From positions 1 to 15,427 of the forward strand of contig WQUE01000075.1 of assembly GCA_009785885.1 (NCBI GenBank): a stretch of DNA of 15,427 bases, read 5' to 3'. Of this stretch, positions 14,897 to 15,427 are shown one piece after another. The notes under the pieces were generated by a model. The model did not search any database and had not been told where the DNA came from. It saw nothing but the letters and a program-made list of their open reading frames with translations. The position numbers were made by a program, and so were the translations under genes. The DNA is from Actinomycetes bacterium. GTDB taxonomy: Bacteria; Actinomycetota; Actinomycetes; Propionibacteriales; Propionibacteriaceae. How positions within the stretch are numbered: the stretch's first letter is position 1; each line of letters begins with the position of its first letter.

Positions 14897-14926
14897 AGTC
14901 TATGTGCAGTTTCTGCACATTGTCAA
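14897..14926 (-). promoter_or_regulatory. Promoter of the HTH-vWA operon
   Basis: On the minus strand TTGACA (14926-14921) and TAGACT (14902-14897) are separated by 18 bp: a perfect -35 and a good actinobacterial -10. The -10 ends 6 nt before the ATG, placing +1 on the A of the start codon. This is the best promoter in the window. Confidence 0.85.
14902..14920. promoter_or_regulatory. Palindromic operator in the -35/-10 spacer of the HTH-vWA operon
   Basis: ATGTGCAG-TTT-CTGCACAT is a perfect palindrome with 8-bp arms and a 3-nt centre. It fills the whole spacer, touching the -35 box and overlapping the -10 by one base, so a bound protein would block RNA polymerase. The neighbouring HTH-like protein is the obvious candidate. 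Its centre is 75 bp upstream of the rpiB start, so an effect on rpiB is possible too. Confidence 0.8.
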
Positions 14927-14973
14927 GTGGTTCCGGGCTGGCGCCGCGGGGCGGTTCGGCATCGGGCGGGTGC

Positions 14974-14979
14974 GAGAAT
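14974..14979 (+). promoter_or_regulatory. Putative -10 box of rpiB (leaderless geometry)
   Basis: GAGAAT is followed by 6 nt and the ATG at 14986, again placing +1 on the start codon. The G-run just before the ATG could instead act as a weak RBS. No good -35 is seen. Confidence 0.4.
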
Positions 14980-14985
14980 GGGGGC

Positions 14986-15427
<442 letters not shown>

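Noticed and set aside
14902..14920. LexA/SOS box at the HTH-vWA promoter
   Set aside because: The palindrome lacks the GAAC/GTTC core of actinobacterial SOS boxes, so LexA control is not supported.

Overview
This window looks like ordinary chromosome from a high-GC actinobacterium (Actinomycetota). The codons end almost always in G or C and GTG starts occur. LigA carries the long insert between zinc finger and HhH domain that I know from actinobacterial ligases, and RpiB is the Mycobacterium-type variant with Glu at the catalytic position. Several start codons have the geometry of leaderless mRNAs. I cannot name a genus. I see no insertion sequence, phage gene, CRISPR array, tRNA or rRNA.

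Layout, left to right: (1) the 3' half of ettA (ABC-F translation factor, +) meets a 951-residue FAD/Fe-S dehydrogenase (YdiJ/D-2-hydroxyacid type, -) tail to tail with 4 bp between them. (2) A 170-bp divergent region precedes a two-gene operon: a long-chain acyl-CoA synthetase whose stop overlaps the GTG start of a double-hotdog acyl-CoA thioesterase. (3) A short-chain dehydrogenase (SDR) follows, with a consensus -35 box, a 22-bp hairpin and a strong RBS upstream. (4) A DUF4238-like gene of unknown function comes next. Its ribosome binding site lies inside a 14-bp-arm hairpin. (5) A strong two-sided terminator separates it from a convergent zinc alcohol dehydrogenase, which has a perfect 9-bp-arm palindrome upstream. 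(6) Dihydroorotase (pyrC, -) and NAD-dependent DNA ligase (ligA, +) diverge from a 67-bp region; both may be leaderless. (7) LigA meets, with a 3-bp gap, a two-gene operon on the minus strand: a small HTH-like protein followed by a vWA-domain protein. Its promoter has a perfect palindrome filling the -35/-10 spacer. (8) rpiB (+), cut by the window edge, diverges from that operon.

Most genes are housekeeping or lipid/alcohol metabolism: fatty acid activation and release, two oxidoreductases, a 2-hydroxyacid dehydrogenase, pyrimidine synthesis, DNA ligation and pentose phosphate isomerisation. The parts least explained by known biology are the HTH + vWA operon with its spacer operator, the DUF4238 gene behind an RBS-hiding hairpin, and the palindrome upstream of the alcohol dehydrogenase. 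I found no clear evidence of a wholly new multi-gene system.
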